In this document: in pieces, positions 12,159-21,101 of the stretch
Layout of the letters: each line of letters begins with the position of its first letter
Numbering within the stretch: the first letter of the stretch is position 1
Source of the DNA: Streptomyces noursei
Lineage (GTDB): Bacteria > Actinomycetota > Actinomycetes > Streptomycetales > Streptomycetaceae
DNA length: 64,000 nucleotides
Direction of reading: 5' to 3'
Assembly (NCBI RefSeq): GCF_001646665.1
Contig: NZ_LWBU01000395.1
Span: 17,435 to 81,434 of the forward strand
Program-made: the position numbers and the translations under genes
The notes under the pieces: model-generated
Told to the model about the DNA's origin: nothing
Database searches by the model: none
Seen by the model: the letters and a program-made list of their open reading frames with translations, nothing else

Positions 12159-13361
12159 TCAGGACGTCGCCGCCAGCGCCACCGTCGCCGCCACCGTGCC
12201 GGACGCCGCCAGCACCAGGCTCGTCCCCATGAAGCGGCCCAGCGCGATACGGGTCCCGTGCCACCGGCAGCGCTCGAACCACAGCAGCGTCGCCAGCGAC
12301 GCCCACGGGGTGACCAGCGGGCCCACGTTGACGCCGATCAGCAGCCCCAGCAGCTGCTCGTGGTTGGCCGGCGGCACCACCGCCTCACCGGCCACGTACG
12401 CCGGGAGGTTGTTGAGCGCGTTGGAGAACCCCGCCCCGACCGCCGCCGTGCGCAGCACCCCCAGCGGGCCCTCCTGCGCCCCGATCGCGGACGCCAGCAG
12501 CCGGTCCATGCCCAGCGCGCCGGCCGTCTCCACCACCAGGAACATCCCCGGCACCAGCACCAGCAGCCGCCACGGCACCAGCGACCACCGCAACTCCTCG
12601 CGGCGGCGCCGGGCGAACGCCGCGGCCACCACCAGCGCCGCCGCCGTCGACGCCACCCACAGCGGGACCAGGTCGGCCAGCAGCACCAGCAGGAACCCGC
12701 CGCACACCACCGCGCACACCCGCAGCAGCACCGGGTCGGCGGGGCGCGGCGGCTCCGGCGGCAGGTAGCGGTCCTCGCCCCGGGCCCCGCGCCGCCAGTA
12801 GAACACCCACAGGCACACCATCGTGGCCGCGATCGCCGCCACCTGCGGCGGCCACATCACGGCCGCCATCCCCGACGGCGACAGCGCCACCCGGTCGGCG
12901 GCCAGCAGGTTCGTCAGGTTCGACACCGGCAGCAGCAGGCTCGCCGTGTTCGCGAGCCACACCGTCGTCATCGCCAGCGGCACCGCCGCGATGCCCACCC
13001 GCGTCGCCAGCGCCAGCATCACGGGCGTCAGCAGCACCGCCGTCGTGTCCAGATTGAGCGTGATCGTGGTGACCGAGGCGAACACCACGCACAGCCCGAA
13101 CAGCAGGACGTAACTGCCCCTCCCGGCCCGCGCCACCCACGTGGCCACCACGTCGAAGACCTCGGCCTTCCCCGTCAGTTCCGCCAGGACGATCACCGTC
13201 GCCAGGAACACCAGCAGCGGCCCCACCCTGGCCAGCACGTCCGCGGCCGGACCGGACGGCAGCAGCCCCGTCGCCACCGCGAGCAGCCCCAGTACCAACA
13301 GCGCCCCGGCCAGCCAGTCCAGCGGATGCAGACGTCTGAGGAAGGTCACGGCCATCAGCAT
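12159..13361 (-). CDS. SLC13/ArsB-type ion transporter family membrane protein
   Basis: The protein has about 400 residues and 11-12 hydrophobic segments. The ion transporter superfamily signatures are TTITLNLDTTAVLLTPVML (about 99-117) and the repeat-related GFSNALNNLPAYVAGEAV (about 310). Members include arsenite/antimonite exporters and dicarboxylate or Na+/H+ symporters; I cannot fix the substrate. The first ATG (13361) lies within a TATGCT -10-like hexamer on this strand (13362-13357), so the true start may be the ATG at 13355 or the GTG at 13349, seven bases after that hexamer. It is divergent from the TIR-NACHT gene across only 47 bases, so the two promoters overlap. Confidence 0.82.
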   Translation of the reverse strand: MLMAVTFLRRLHPLDWLAGALLVLGLLAVATGLLPSGPAADVLARVGPLLVFLATVIVLAELTGKAEVFDVVATWVARAGRGSYVLLFGLCVVFASVTTITLNLDTTAVLLTPVMLALATRVGIAAVPLAMTTVWLANTASLLLPVSNLTNLLAADRVALSPSGMAAVMWPPQVAAIAATMVCLWVFYWRRGARGEDRYLPPEPPRPADPVLLRVCAVVCGGFLLVLLADLVPLWVASTAAALVVAAAFARRRREELRWSLVPWRLLVLVPGMFLVVETAGALGMDRLLASAIGAQEGPLGVLRTAAVGAGFSNALNNLPAYVAGEAVVPPANHEQLLGLLIGVNVGPLVTPWASLATLLWFERCRWHGTRIALGRFMGTSLVLAASGTVAATVALAATS

Positions 13362-13396
13362 AGGTTTTCCCCCGGACAGCGCACCCGGCCGAGGCC

Positions 13397-13402
13397 TAAT
13401 GT
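13397..13402 (+). promoter_or_regulatory. -10 element for a leaderless TIR-NACHT-WD40 transcript
   Basis: TAATGT fits the TANNNT -10 consensus. It ends exactly six bases before the ATG at 13409, which would put the transcription start on the A of the start codon. No ribosome-binding site precedes the ATG, consistent with leaderless translation. Confidence 0.6.
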
Positions 13403-13408
13403 GGACAC

Positions 13409-16400
13409 ATGCCGACGGGTGACGAAGCGGGGCAGTGCACGACCGGGTTGGACTTCTTCATCAGCTACTCACCGGCCGACGAGGCATGGGCGTCCTGGAT
13501 CGCCTGGACCCTCGAAGAGGCCGGATACCGCACCGTCGTACAGGCCTGGGACTTCGTACCGGGCAGCAACTTCATCGACTTCATGGACCGCGGCGTCAGC
13601 GAGTCCGCCGCCGTCGTCGCCGTCCTCTCCCGCCACTACGAACGCTCCACCTACGGCCGCATGGAGTGGACCGCCGCCCTGCGGGCCGACCCCGAGACGC
13701 CGGAACGGCGGCTGCTCACCGTCCGCGTGGACGACATCCCCGTCGAAGGGCTGCTCGCCACCATCACCTACGTCGACCTCGTCGGCGTCCGGGACGCCGC
13801 CGCCGCCCGCTCCCTCCTCCTGGCCCGCGTCGAGCAGGCCCTCGACGGCCACGCCCGCCCCGCCCGCCGCCCCGGCTACCCCGGCGACGCGGCCACCGCC
13901 CGCAGCACCGGCCGCCCCGTCACCCCCGAGGCCCGCCTGCCCGCCCAGCGGTGGATCGGCGGCCCCGGCTGGGCCGGCCGCCGCCGCCCGCAGAAGGCAC
14001 CCCGCTACCCGCAGGGCGCGCAGGACCCCGCCGCGCAGGACGCCGTGACCCTCCTCCACCTCGCCGGCCCCGACTTCGGGCGCGGCCGCGAACCGGAGGC
14101 CCTGCGGCGCGAGATCCGCGGCGACCTCATCGTCCTGCGCGACAGCGGCGCACCCGCCCCCGACCTGCTCGTCGTCACCGGCGACCTCACCGCGTCCGGC
14201 AGCCCCCGCGAATGCGACCAGGCCCTCGCCTTCCTCACCTCCTTACGCTCCCTGCTCGACCTGCCGCCGCAGCGCGTCGTCGTCGTCCCCGGCGCCCAGG
14301 ACGTCAACCAGGCCGCCTGCCGCGCCTACTTCCACACCTGCGAGGCCGACGAGATCGCCCCGCAACCCCCGTACTGGCCCAAATGGCGCCACTACACCCG
14401 GCTGTTCCGCAGCTTCTACCACGGCCTGGACACCGTCTTCGACAGCGACCAGCCCTGGACCCTCTTCCCGGTGCCCGAACTGCACACCGTCGTCGCCGGG
14501 TTCAACTCCTCCCTCGCCCACAGCCACCGCCTGGAGGACCAGTACGGCCACATCGGACGCGACCAGGCCGCCTGGTTCGCCGAGGCGCTGCGCCCGTACG
14601 AGGAGGAGGGCTGGCTCCGCGTCGGCGCCCTGCGCCACCCCCTCACCCGCGGGACGCGCCCCGGCGACGCCGACGGCGGCCCCGGCGCCCTCGTCGACAC
14701 CGACACCCTCACCGAACTCGCCGGCCCCCGCCTCCACCTGCTGCTCCACGGCCCCACCGGCGGCCCCCGCACCACCGGCACCGTCCCCAGCCACACCCGC
14801 CTGCCCGGCACCGGCGCCGACCCCGCCGCCGGCCTGCCCCTGCTCGGCGCGGCCGCCCCCGCCCGCTTCCAGCTCCTGCGCATCGCCGCCGACGGCATCA
14901 CCCGCTGGTACGACCGAGGCCGCACCGGACCGGAGGCGTTCCCCGGCCGCTGGCCCCGCGCCGGCCGGATCTTCCCCGCCGCCGAACCGCCCGCCGCCCC
15001 CGCCGGCCCCGGCCCCGCCGACCGGCCCGCCCCGCACGGCGACCCCCCGGACTCCCTGACCGAACGGGTCAAGGAGGTGTGCCTGGCCCGCCGCGACGGC
15101 GTACGGCTGCGGGACGTGCCCCGCCGCACCCCCGGCGACATGGCCCAGATCATGGCCACCTGGCGGGAGGAGGGCGTCGTCCGCCAGGCGCGGATCGCCG
15201 TCCACCCCGGCACCCCCACCGACGACCAGCTCGACCGGTTCGCCGCCCAACTGCACGCCTCCGGCCCCGGCGTGGAGGCCGAGATCGTCCACGACGGCCC
15301 CGCCCCCGCCGCCGCCCTGCGCGACCGCGCCGTCCGCCACGGCATCCGCGTCCGCAGCTTCCCCGAGTTCCAGGGCCTGCTCGACCTGCGCGGCTACGTC
15401 ACCGCCCAGACCGGCCGCCTCCTCGCCAGCGACAGCTACGCCCCCGTCCGCTACCTCCCCCAGCGCTACCGCGACGCCGACCGGCCCGACGGCGACCCGG
15501 GCGCCGAGCACGACAACCTCGTCGAGGACCTGCTGGAACTGCTGGAGGCCGACCACGGCCGCTTCGTCCTCCTCCTCGGCGACTTCGGCCACGGCAAGAC
15601 CTTCGCACTGCGGGAACTCGCCCGCCGCATCCCCGAGGAACTGCCGCACCTCACCCCGATCCTCATCCCGCTGGGCACCCTGGACCGCGCCCACAGCCTC
15701 GAAGGGCTCGTCGCCGCCCACCTCGCCGGCCACGACGTCGACACCATCGACCTGCGCGCCCTGCGCTACATGCTCGCCCAGGGCCGCGTCGTCCTCCTCT
15801 TCGACGGCTTCGACGAACTCGTCAACCGCGTCAGCTACGACCGCGCGGCCGACCACCTCCAGGTCCTCCTCGACGCCGCCGTCGACAACGCCAAGATCGT
15901 GGTCTCCAGCCGCACCCAGCACTTCAAGTCCCACGAACAGGTCCTCACCGCCCTCGGAGAACGCGTCGGCCTGCTGCCGCAGCGCCGGATCCTGTCCGTG
16001 CAGGGCTTCACCTCCGACCAGATCCGCTCCTACCTCGCCAAGACCTACGGCGACGAGGAGGCCGCCGAACGCCGCCACCGCCTCCTGCGGAACATCCCCG
16101 ACCTGCTCGCCCTGTGCCGCAACCCCCGGCTGCTGTCCTTCGTCGCCCAGCTCGGCACCGACCGGCTGCGCGCCGTCGCCGGAGCCGGCCGCGCGCTCAG
16201 CCCCGCCCGGCTCTACGAGGACGTCTTCACCTCCTGGCTCCAGTACGAGGCCGACCGCGGCAGCAAGGGCCCCGGCTCCCCGCCCGGCCTCGCCCTGCCC
16301 GAACTGTGGGCCGCCGTCACCGCCCTCGCCCGGCGCCTGTGGGAGTCCGGCCGCACCGCGCTGCGCCTGGACGAACTCACCGACGCCGTCGCCGGCACCC

Positions 16401-19240
16401 TCAGCCGCCTCACCGAGACCCCCCGGTCCGCCCTGGAACTCGGCCACGCCGTCGGCGCGGGCAGCCTCCTCGTCCGCACCGACGAGGGACTGTTCCACTT
16501 CATCCACGGCTCCGTCGAGGAATGGCTCATCGCCCGCGAGGCCGCCCGACACCTCGACCGGGGCCAGTACGGACTCCTCCACGCCCGGCCCCTCAGCCGC
16601 CTCGCCGTCGAGTTCCTCTGCGACCTCGCCGACCACGAGCGGTGCGCCCGCTGGGTGCGCGACACCCTGGAGGGCCGCACGGCGGCGGGCGAGACCGCCC
16701 GCGCCAACGCCGTCCGCATCGGCGACCGGCTGCGCGTACCCGCCCACGCCGACCTGCGCGGCGCCCGCCTCGCCGGCGAGGACCTCTCCCACCGGGACTT
16801 CTCCGGCGTCGACCTCACCGGAGCCGACCTCACCGACACCCGCCTCGTCGGCGCCAACCTCCAGCAGGCCGACCTCACCGGCGCCCGCCTCGCCGGCGCC
16901 CGCCTCGACCGGGCCGACCTGCGCGGCGCGAACCTCACCGACGCCGACCTCCGGCGCGCCCGCCTCACCCGCACCGACCTGCGCGACGCCCGCCTCACCC
17001 GCAGCCGCTGGCACCGCGCCGCCCTCATCGACCCCGTCGTCGACGACACCACCCGGGCCGCCCCCGAACTGGCGACCGCCGCCATCGCCCCCGGCATGCC
17101 CGTCGAGGCGGGCTTCCGCCCCTCGTCCGTCGGCGTCCCCTACGGCTACGGCATGCGCACCGGCCGGCTCCCCGAGCCGATCGCGTACAGCCCCGACGGC
17201 GAACTCCTCCTCGTCGGCAGCGAGGACGGCGGCATCCTCGTCTGCGACACCGCCGACGGCCGCGCCCTGCGCACCCTCCAGGGACACCAAGGGCGCGTGT
17301 ACGCCGTCAAGCACGGCCCCGGTGTCATCGCGTCCGGCGGCTCCGACGGCGTGGTCCGCCTCTGGGACCCCGTCTCCGGCGCGTGCCGCCACCGGCTCGA
17401 CATCCACCCCGACGGGGTGTGGCCCGTGACGCTCGGCCCGGACGGCACCCGGCTCGCGACCGGCGACGCCGAGGGCCTGGTCACCGTCTGGGACGTCGCC
17501 ACCGGTGAGCCCCTGCACCGGCTGCCCGGCCACCGCGCCCCCGTCTACACCGCGGTCTTCAGCCCCGACGGCCGCACCCTCGTCACCGGCGACGCCGCCG
17601 CCTGCGTACGGATGTGGTCCCTGGCGACCGGGCGCTGCGAGCGGGAACTGCCCGGCCACGGCAGGGCCGTCTACCGCGCCCGGTACAGCCCCGACGGCAC
17701 GCTCCTCGCCACCGGCGACAAGGACGGCACCGTCCGCGTCTGGAACGCGGACGACGGCCGGCCCCGCCAGGAGTTCACCGGCCACACCGGGCGGGTCTAC
17801 ACCCTGGACTTCCACCCCGGCGGACGGCTGCTCGCCAGCGGCTGCACCGACGGGCAGGTCCGCCTCTGGGACCCGGTCGTCGGCACCCCGCTCGGCAGCC
17901 TGGAGCGCTGCCCCGGCGCGATGTACCAGGTCGCATTCAGCGCCGACGGGAAACTGCTCGCCGGCTGCGACAGCGACGGCACGGTCCGGCTGTGGACCGT
18001 CACCAGCACACCCCGGCAGGGGCACGTCGTCACCCTGCACGCCCGCCGCCCCACCCCGCACCGGGGATCCGCCTGGGCGTGCGCCTTCCACCCGCACGAA
18101 TCCCAGCTGCTGACCGTCGGCAACGACGGCGGCGCCCAGATCTGGGACGCCGCCACCGGCCAGGGCAAACGAATCCTGCGCGGCCACGGCAGGCGCGTCA
18201 CCGGCGTGGCGTTCAGTGCCGACGGCACCCGCCTCGCCTCCTGCGGCAGCGACGGGGCGGTACGCCTCTGGGACACCCGCACCGGCTCGCGCACCGGGGA
18301 ACTCACCGGGCGCGGCGACCGGCTCGTCTCCGCCGCGTTCAGCCCCGCCCGGCCCGTCCTCGGCACCGCCAGCAACGACGGCGGCGTCCACCTGTGGAGC
18401 CAGGACGGCGAGTTCCTGCGCGAACTGGACGCCGAGACCGAGCACATCTGGGCCCAGGCCTTCAACCACGCGGGCGACCTGCTGGCCACCGCCAACGACG
18501 ACGACACCGTCCGCGTCTGGTTCCGCTCCACCGGGGCCCGCGTCGCCACCCTCGACCGGCACCGCGGCCGGGTGCGCTCCATCGCCTTCCGCGCCGACGG
18601 CGACCTCCTGGCGACCGGCTGCGACGACAGTCTCGTACGCCTCTGGCAGGCGCGCGAGGGCCGCCTGCTGGCCGAACTCCCGGGCCACGAGGACCGCGTG
18701 TACGGCGTCGCCTTCGGCCCCGGCGACGCCTGGCTCGCCAGCGTCTCCTGGGACGGCACCGCCATCGTCCGGCACGGCGCGGACACCGGGCCGGGGCTCC
18801 GGCTGCGCGCCGGCGGCGGCAAACTGTGGACGGTCGCCGCCCACCCCACCCGGCCGGTCCTCGCCACCGCGGGCGACAACCGCGTCGTCGTGCTCTGGAA
18901 CGCCGACACCGGTGCCCGGCTCGCCGAACTCGCCGGCCACACCGGCCGCGTGCTGTCCGTGGCGTTCAGCCCCGACGGCACGGCACTGGCCAGCGGCGCC
19001 GAGGACGGCACGGTACGCCTGTGGAACCTCCCGCCCGGCGGCGGCGCCTCCTCGCCGCGCGCCACCCTCATCGGCGTGCCGGACGGCTGGGCCGCCCTGA
19101 CGCCGTCCGGCGGCTACAAGTGCGAGGGCGACCTGGCGGGCGAGTTCTGGCACGTGGTGGGCATGTACCGGTTCCAGCCGGGGGAGTTGGACGCCTTCCT
19201 GCCGGGGGTGCGCAGACTGCCCCTCGGCGAGGAACTGTGA
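13409..19240 (+). CDS. TIR-pseudophosphoesterase-NACHT-pentapeptide-WD40 protein
   Basis: This 1943-residue multidomain protein has, in order, the following parts. TIR domain (about 14-150; DFFISYSPADEAWASWI; E86 in YGRMEW is the likely catalytic Glu of NAD-cleaving TIRs). Calcineurin-like metallophosphoesterase fold (about 213-500) keeping VTGDLT but missing most metal ligands. A linker/unknown domain (about 540-680). NACHT ATPase with Walker A GDFGHGKT (about 724) and Walker B LLFDGFDEL (about 796). A helical arm. Pentapeptide repeats (about 1114-1200). About 15 WD40 repeats (about 1250-1880), enough for two propellers. A C-terminal tail (GEFWHVVGMYRFQPGELD) found after such propellers. It looks like a STAND sensor: the propellers sense, NACHT oligomerises and TIR acts as effector, as in known anti-phage or cell-death proteins; that role is inference. 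A TTA codon at 14243-14245 makes it a likely bldA target. The vWA gene follows after 20 bases. Confidence 0.9.
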   Translation: MPTGDEAGQCTTGLDFFISYSPADEAWASWIAWTLEEAGYRTVVQAWDFVPGSNFIDFMDRGVSESAAVVAVLSRHYERSTYGRMEWTAALRADPETPERRLLTVRVDDIPVEGLLATITYVDLVGVRDAAAARSLLLARVEQALDGHARPARRPGYPGDAATARSTGRPVTPEARLPAQRWIGGPGWAGRRRPQKAPRYPQGAQDPAAQDAVTLLHLAGPDFGRGREPEALRREIRGDLIVLRDSGAPAPDLLVVTGDLTASGSPRECDQALAFLTSLRSLLDLPPQRVVVVPGAQDVNQAACRAYFHTCEADEIAPQPPYWPKWRHYTRLFRSFYHGLDTVFDSDQPWTLFPVPELHTVVAGFNSSLAHSHRLEDQYGHIGRDQAAWFAEALRPYEEEGWLRVGALRHPLTRGTRPGDADGGPGALVDTDTLTELAGPRLHLLLHGPTGGPRTTGTVPSHTRLPGTGADPAAGLPLLGAAAPARFQLLRIAADGITRWYDRGRTGPEAFPGRWPRAGRIFPAAEPPAAPAGPGPADRPAPHGDPPDSLTERVKEVCLARRDGVRLRDVPRRTPGDMAQIMATWREEGVVRQARIAVHPGTPTDDQLDRFAAQLHASGPGVEAEIVHDGPAPAAALRDRAVRHGIRVRSFPEFQGLLDLRGYVTAQTGRLLASDSYAPVRYLPQRYRDADRPDGDPGAEHDNLVEDLLELLEADHGRFVLLLGDFGHGKTFALRELARRIPEELPHLTPILIPLGTLDRAHSLEGLVAAHLAGHDVDTIDLRALRYMLAQGRVVLLFDGFDELVNRVSYDRAADHLQVLLDAAVDNAKIVVSSRTQHFKSHEQVLTALGERVGLLPQRRILSVQGFTSDQIRSYLAKTYGDEEAAERRHRLLRNIPDLLALCRNPRLLSFVAQLGTDRLRAVAGAGRALSPARLYEDVFTSWLQYEADRGSKGPGSPPGLALPELWAAVTALARRLWESGRTALRLDELTDAVAGTLSRLTETPRSALELGHAVGAGSLLVRTDEGLFHFIHGSVEEWLIAREAARHLDRGQYGLLHARPLSRLAVEFLCDLADHERCARWVRDTLEGRTAAGETARANAVRIGDRLRVPAHADLRGARLAGEDLSHRDFSGVDLTGADLTDTRLVGANLQQADLTGARLAGARLDRADLRGANLTDADLRRARLTRTDLRDARLTRSRWHRAALIDPVVDDTTRAAPELATAAIAPGMPVEAGFRPSSVGVPYGYGMRTGRLPEPIAYSPDGELLLVGSEDGGILVCDTADGRALRTLQGHQGRVYAVKHGPGVIASGGSDGVVRLWDPVSGACRHRLDIHPDGVWPVTLGPDGTRLATGDAEGLVTVWDVATGEPLHRLPGHRAPVYTAVFSPDGRTLVTGDAAACVRMWSLATGRCERELPGHGRAVYRARYSPDGTLLATGDKDGTVRVWNADDGRPRQEFTGHTGRVYTLDFHPGGRLLASGCTDGQVRLWDPVVGTPLGSLERCPGAMYQVAFSADGKLLAGCDSDGTVRLWTVTSTPRQGHVVTLHARRPTPHRGSAWACAFHPHESQLLTVGNDGGAQIWDAATGQGKRILRGHGRRVTGVAFSADGTRLASCGSDGAVRLWDTRTGSRTGELTGRGDRLVSAAFSPARPVLGTASNDGGVHLWSQDGEFLRELDAETEHIWAQAFNHAGDLLATANDDDTVRVWFRSTGARVATLDRHRGRVRSIAFRADGDLLATGCDDSLVRLWQAREGRLLAELPGHEDRVYGVAFGPGDAWLASVSWDGTAIVRHGADTGPGLRLRAGGGKLWTVAAHPTRPVLATAGDNRVVVLWNADTGARLAELAGHTGRVLSVAFSPDGTALASGAEDGTVRLWNLPPGGGASSPRATLIGVPDGWAALTPSGGYKCEGDLAGEFWHVVGMYRFQPGELDAFLPGVRRLPLGEEL

Positions 19241-19248
19241 CGGTCGCA

Positions 19249-19254
19249 TAGTCT
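19249..19254 (+). promoter_or_regulatory. -10 element for a leaderless vWA transcript
   Basis: TAGTCT ends six bases before the ATG at 19261 and lies inside the 20-base gap after the TIR-NACHT stop. It could start a separate leaderless transcript for the vWA-hutD pair, in addition to read-through from the large gene. No ribosome-binding site is present. Confidence 0.5.
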
Positions 19255-19260
19255 CGCCGT

Positions 19261-19977
19261 ATGCCGATCAGCCTGCAGAAGATCGAAGAGACCGCGCCGG
19301 CTCTGGTCGGCCTCTACAAGAGCGCGGGCATCTCGCTGCGCAAGCACGGGCTGAGCGGCGAACGCGCCGCCGTCTACCTGGTGATCGACTACTCGGGCTC
19401 GATGAAGCCGTACTACGGCGACGGCAGCGTCCAGGCGCTCGCCGACCGGGTGCTGGGCCTGTCGGCCAACCTCGACGACGACGGACGCGTCCCGGTGGTC
19501 TTCTTCTCCACGGACGTGGACGCCGAGACCGAGATCGCCCTCGCCGACCACCGGGGCCGGATCGACCGGATCGTCGCGGGCCTGGGGCACATGGGGAAGA
19601 CCAGCTACCACCTGGCCATGGACGCGGTCATCGACCACTACCTGGACAGCGGCGCCACCGCCCCGGCCCTGGTGGTCTTCCAGACGGACGGCGGTCCCGT
19701 CAACAAGCTCGCCGCCGAGCGCTACCTGTGCAAGGCCGCCCGGCTGCCGCTCTTCTGGCAGTTCATCGGCTTCGGCGACCCCGCGAGCCGCCAGTTCGAC
19801 TTCCTCCGCAAGCTCGACGAACTCGCTGTCCCCGCCAAACGCCGCGTCGACAACGCCGGCTTCTTCCACGCGGGCACCGACCCGCGCCGCGTACCCGACG
19901 CCGAGCTGTACGACCGGCTGGTCGCCGAGTTCCCCGCCTGGCTCGCCGCCGCCCGCGCCCAGGGCATCGTGCGGTGA
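19261..19977 (+). CDS. TerF-like von Willebrand factor A domain protein
   Basis: The protein has 238 residues. The N-terminal ~30 residues (LVGLYKSAGISLRKHGL) are typical of the short helix preceding the vWA domain of TerF/TerD-associated proteins. The metal-ion-dependent adhesion site is intact: VIDYSGSMKPYYGDG (DxSGS, about residue 42), a Thr in KTSYHLAMD (about 115) and FQTDGGPVN (about 140). Such vWA proteins bind a divalent ion and partner proteins, and occur in tellurite/stress and phage-defence-type gene neighbourhoods. The gene lies 20 bases after the TIR-NACHT-WD40 gene on the same strand and overlaps the HutD gene by four bases, so it is most likely part of one functional unit. Confidence 0.85.
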   Translation: MPISLQKIEETAPALVGLYKSAGISLRKHGLSGERAAVYLVIDYSGSMKPYYGDGSVQALADRVLGLSANLDDDGRVPVVFFSTDVDAETEIALADHRGRIDRIVAGLGHMGKTSYHLAMDAVIDHYLDSGATAPALVVFQTDGGPVNKLAAERYLCKAARLPLFWQFIGFGDPASRQFDFLRKLDELAVPAKRRVDNAGFFHAGTDPRRVPDAELYDRLVAEFPAWLAAARAQGIVR

Positions 19978-20531
19978 CGGGGGTGCGCGTGCTGCGGGCG
20001 GCCGGGCGGCCGGCGGTGCCGTGGAAGAACGGCGGCGGCGTCACCCGGGAGATCGCCGCCCTCCCCGAGGACGCGGGCACCGACGGCTTCGACTGGCGCG
20101 TCAGCCTCGCGGACGTCCACCGGGACGGGCCGTTCTCCGCCTTCCCCGGTACGGAGCGCGTCCTCACCGTCGTCGACGGCGCGGGCATGGACCTCGACGC
20201 CGGGGGGCGCCGGCTGCGTGCCGCGCCGTACGCCCCGTGCCCCTTCCCCGGCGACGTCCCGACGTACGGGCGGCTCCTCGCCGGGCCGGTCGTCAACCTC
20301 AACGTGATGCACCGGCGCGGGGCGGTCGCGGCGGACGTCACGGTCGTCCGGGGCGGGTACGCCGTCGCCGTACCGGCGGACGCGACCGTGCTGGTCGTCG
20401 CCCTCGACGGGCCGGCGCGGGCGGCGGGCGCGGAACTGGGGCGGTACGACGCGGTGTTGTGCCCGGCCGGGCGGGCGGAGGTCCGCACGGAGGGGTACGC
20501 GGCGGTCGTCACGCTCCGCCGGACGGGCTGA
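19974..20531 (+). CDS. HutD/Ves family cupin protein
   Basis: The protein has 185 residues. It has the family signature near the N-terminus, VPWKNGGGVTREIA, then DGFDWRVSLADVHRDGPFSAFPGTERVLTVV, and a second cupin half (FPGDVPTYGRLLAGPVVNLNVM). HutD/Ves proteins are double cupins tied to histidine use or cold stress; the molecular function is unsettled. The GTG start at 19974 overlaps the vWA stop (GTGA), which indicates translational coupling. No hut genes are nearby, so its link with the vWA/TIR-NACHT genes may be operon membership alone. Confidence 0.85.
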   Translation: MTGVRVLRAAGRPAVPWKNGGGVTREIAALPEDAGTDGFDWRVSLADVHRDGPFSAFPGTERVLTVVDGAGMDLDAGGRRLRAAPYAPCPFPGDVPTYGRLLAGPVVNLNVMHRRGAVAADVTVVRGGYAVAVPADATVLVVALDGPARAAGAELGRYDAVLCPAGRAEVRTEGYAAVVTLRRTG

Positions 20532-20626
20532 GCCGGCCGTGTGATTGTGCCCCGACCGTCGTGAGCGGGCGGGACCGGCGGGTAGGGCTGCACCTCGGGG
20601 CCGGCCACCGGACAGGAGACACTCAT

Positions 20627-21061
20627 ATGCGCCGTGCAGGTTTCACCGTCGCCGCCACGACCGCGTTCACGCTCGCGGCCGCCGGGCAGGGCTGGGCGAG
20701 CACCACCAGTGGCGACATCACCACCAGCTGGGGGGACCGCAGCCGGATCCAGCTGACCTGGGTCGACCGGAACTCCTTCCGCGACGGCACGCTCGCCGTC
20801 GCCGACCAGACGTGCGACGAGCGGTCCCTCTACGTCACCCTCACCGTCCGGACGGGCTCCGGCGCCACCCTCGCGTCGGACGACAGGCACAACACCCGGG
20901 GCTGCGGCACGACCACCGACTTCCGCGGCATCGGCGCCACGGACGCGGGCGGCATCAAGAGCGTCACGATGACCCTGTGCCGCCGGGCGGCCGGAACGAC
21001 CGACCACTGCGAGACGCGGTACACGAGCTTCAACCCGTACAACCCGTCCTTCTCGTTCTGA
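20627..21061 (+). CDS. Small secreted protein of unknown function
   Basis: The protein has 144 residues. A Sec signal peptide is clear: MRRAGFTVAATTAFTLAAAGQGWA, with cleavage probably after the AWA-type site near residue 24. The mature domain, ~120 residues, has repeated beta-strand patterns, is rich in Thr and Asp, and contains four Cys (near residues 66, 91, 117 and 128) that could form two disulfides. I do not recognise a family. AGGAGA lies about 8 bases before the ATG. The perfect 13-bp inverted repeat 40 bases after the stop may terminate it. Confidence 0.7.
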   Translation: MRRAGFTVAATTAFTLAAAGQGWASTTSGDITTSWGDRSRIQLTWVDRNSFRDGTLAVADQTCDERSLYVTLTVRTGSGATLASDDRHNTRGCGTTTDFRGIGATDAGGIKSVTMTLCRRAAGTTDHCETRYTSFNPYNPSFSF

Positions 21062-21101
21062 GACCGCCGACCGCCCTCGGTGCGCAGAGGACGCCGGATG
21101 C

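Noticed and set aside
14243..19249. A very long open frame antisense to the TIR-NACHT-WD40 gene
   Set aside because: High G+C third positions remove stops from the opposite strand. The predicted protein is repetitive Val/Gly/Ala text mirroring the WD40 repeats, with no recognisable domain and no ribosome-binding site.
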